Source of the DNA: Zhengella mangrovi | Lineage (GTDB): Bacteria > Pseudomonadota > Alphaproteobacteria > Rhizobiales > Rhizobiaceae | Direction of reading: 5' to 3' | Length of the DNA stretch: 64,000 bases | Assembly: GCF_002727065.1 (NCBI RefSeq) | Contig: NZ_PDVP01000001.1 | Location: 186,001-250,000 of the forward strand | Shown: one piece after another, positions 63,921 through 64,000 of the stretch | How the letters are laid out: every line of letters starts with the position of its first letter | Numbering within the stretch: the stretch's first letter is position 1 | Made by a program: the position numbers and the translations under genes | The notes under the pieces: generated by a model | Seen by the model: only the letters and a program-made list of their open reading frames with translations | What the model was told of the DNA's origin: nothing | The model's database searches: none

Positions 63921-64000
63921 TTGTTCTGGACCGTTGTCGTTCTCGCCCTCATCGTCCTGGCCATCATCGCGATCGTCATCCTCAATCGCTTCTATGCGAA
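63921..64000 (+). CDS. Possible flotillin-family membrane protein, 3' partial
   Basis: Only the first 26 codons are in the window. TTG start behind the ribosome site AGAGGAGG. FWTVVVLALIVLAIIAIVILNRFYA is one membrane helix followed by NRFY, as in the N-terminus of flotillin/SPFH proteins, where the helix anchors a cytosolic SPFH domain. The match is short, so this is tentative. Confidence 0.45.
   Translation, partial: MFWTVVVLALIVLAIIAIVILNRFYA

Noticed and set aside
1-64000. CRISPR arrays, insertion sequences, prophage or rRNA operons
   Set aside because: No regularly spaced repeats, transposase or integrase frames, phage structural genes or rRNA sequences were seen.

Overview
The window is a high-GC alphaproteobacterial chromosome segment. 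Gene order points to the Hyphomicrobiales (Rhizobiales): holA-parB-parA-rsmG-mnmG-mnmE-rho, then hemJ-hemE facing ppsR-maf-aroE-coaE-dnaQ, then secB, fxsA, a Tim44-like gene, mltA-smr, hslVU, and hisB-DUF2628-hisH-hisA-hisF-hisE-coaA. The genus cannot be named from the sequence alone. The hemE/ppsR intergenic region (about 19.23-19.65 kb) is where oriC lies in Caulobacter and other alphaproteobacteria. Here it holds several DnaA-box-like 9-mers next to an AT-rich block, and six parS-like sites lie on both sides of it, so the window very probably spans the chromosomal replication origin.

Layout. 1-5.4 kb: the imuA'-imuB-dnaE2 translesion mutasome, with imuA cut by the window edge. 5.4-8.8 kb: a TetR regulator and a leftward housekeeping group (prolyl-tRNA editing, thioredoxin co-chaperone, LON-domain protein, Trm112). 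9.0-19.2 kb: tRNA-Gly, holA, the parAB segregation genes, tRNA-modification genes, rho and two haem genes. 19.2-29.9 kb: the putative origin and core genes (ppsR through hslU). 29.9-36.8 kb: a DUF2157 membrane protein, hslV, the histidine cluster and coaA. Inside the histidine cluster the 5' ends of hisA and hisF are each preceded by decayed copies of themselves, joined by a similar tail of about 50 bp.

37.0-44.4 kb is accessory metabolism: tRNA-Arg; a GntR / acyl-CoA ligase / ThDP-enzyme / peroxiredoxin operon; an alpha/beta hydrolase divergent from an AraC regulator; and a thioesterase. 44.5-59.3 kb is the most unusual part. Two divergent gene sets encode five proteins carrying seven treble-clef-like zinc ribbons of identical spacing (CxxC-x10-CxxC). 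They are interleaved with an iron-type ABC importer, a membrane-anchored propeller protein, a 1262-residue membrane/repeat protein, an L,D-transpeptidase, an outer-membrane beta-barrel candidate and an M15-type zinc peptidase. I do not recognise this as a described system. The gene content suggests an envelope-associated assembly, but its function is unknown.

59.5-64 kb: an Nramp manganese transporter behind a MntR-like palindrome, a cupin, a DUF4396 membrane protein, a MarR regulator, an AmiC-like ligand-binding protein, and the 5' end of a possible flotillin-family gene. The last three loci share a repeated operator-like motif. I saw no CRISPR array, insertion sequence, prophage or rRNA operon.
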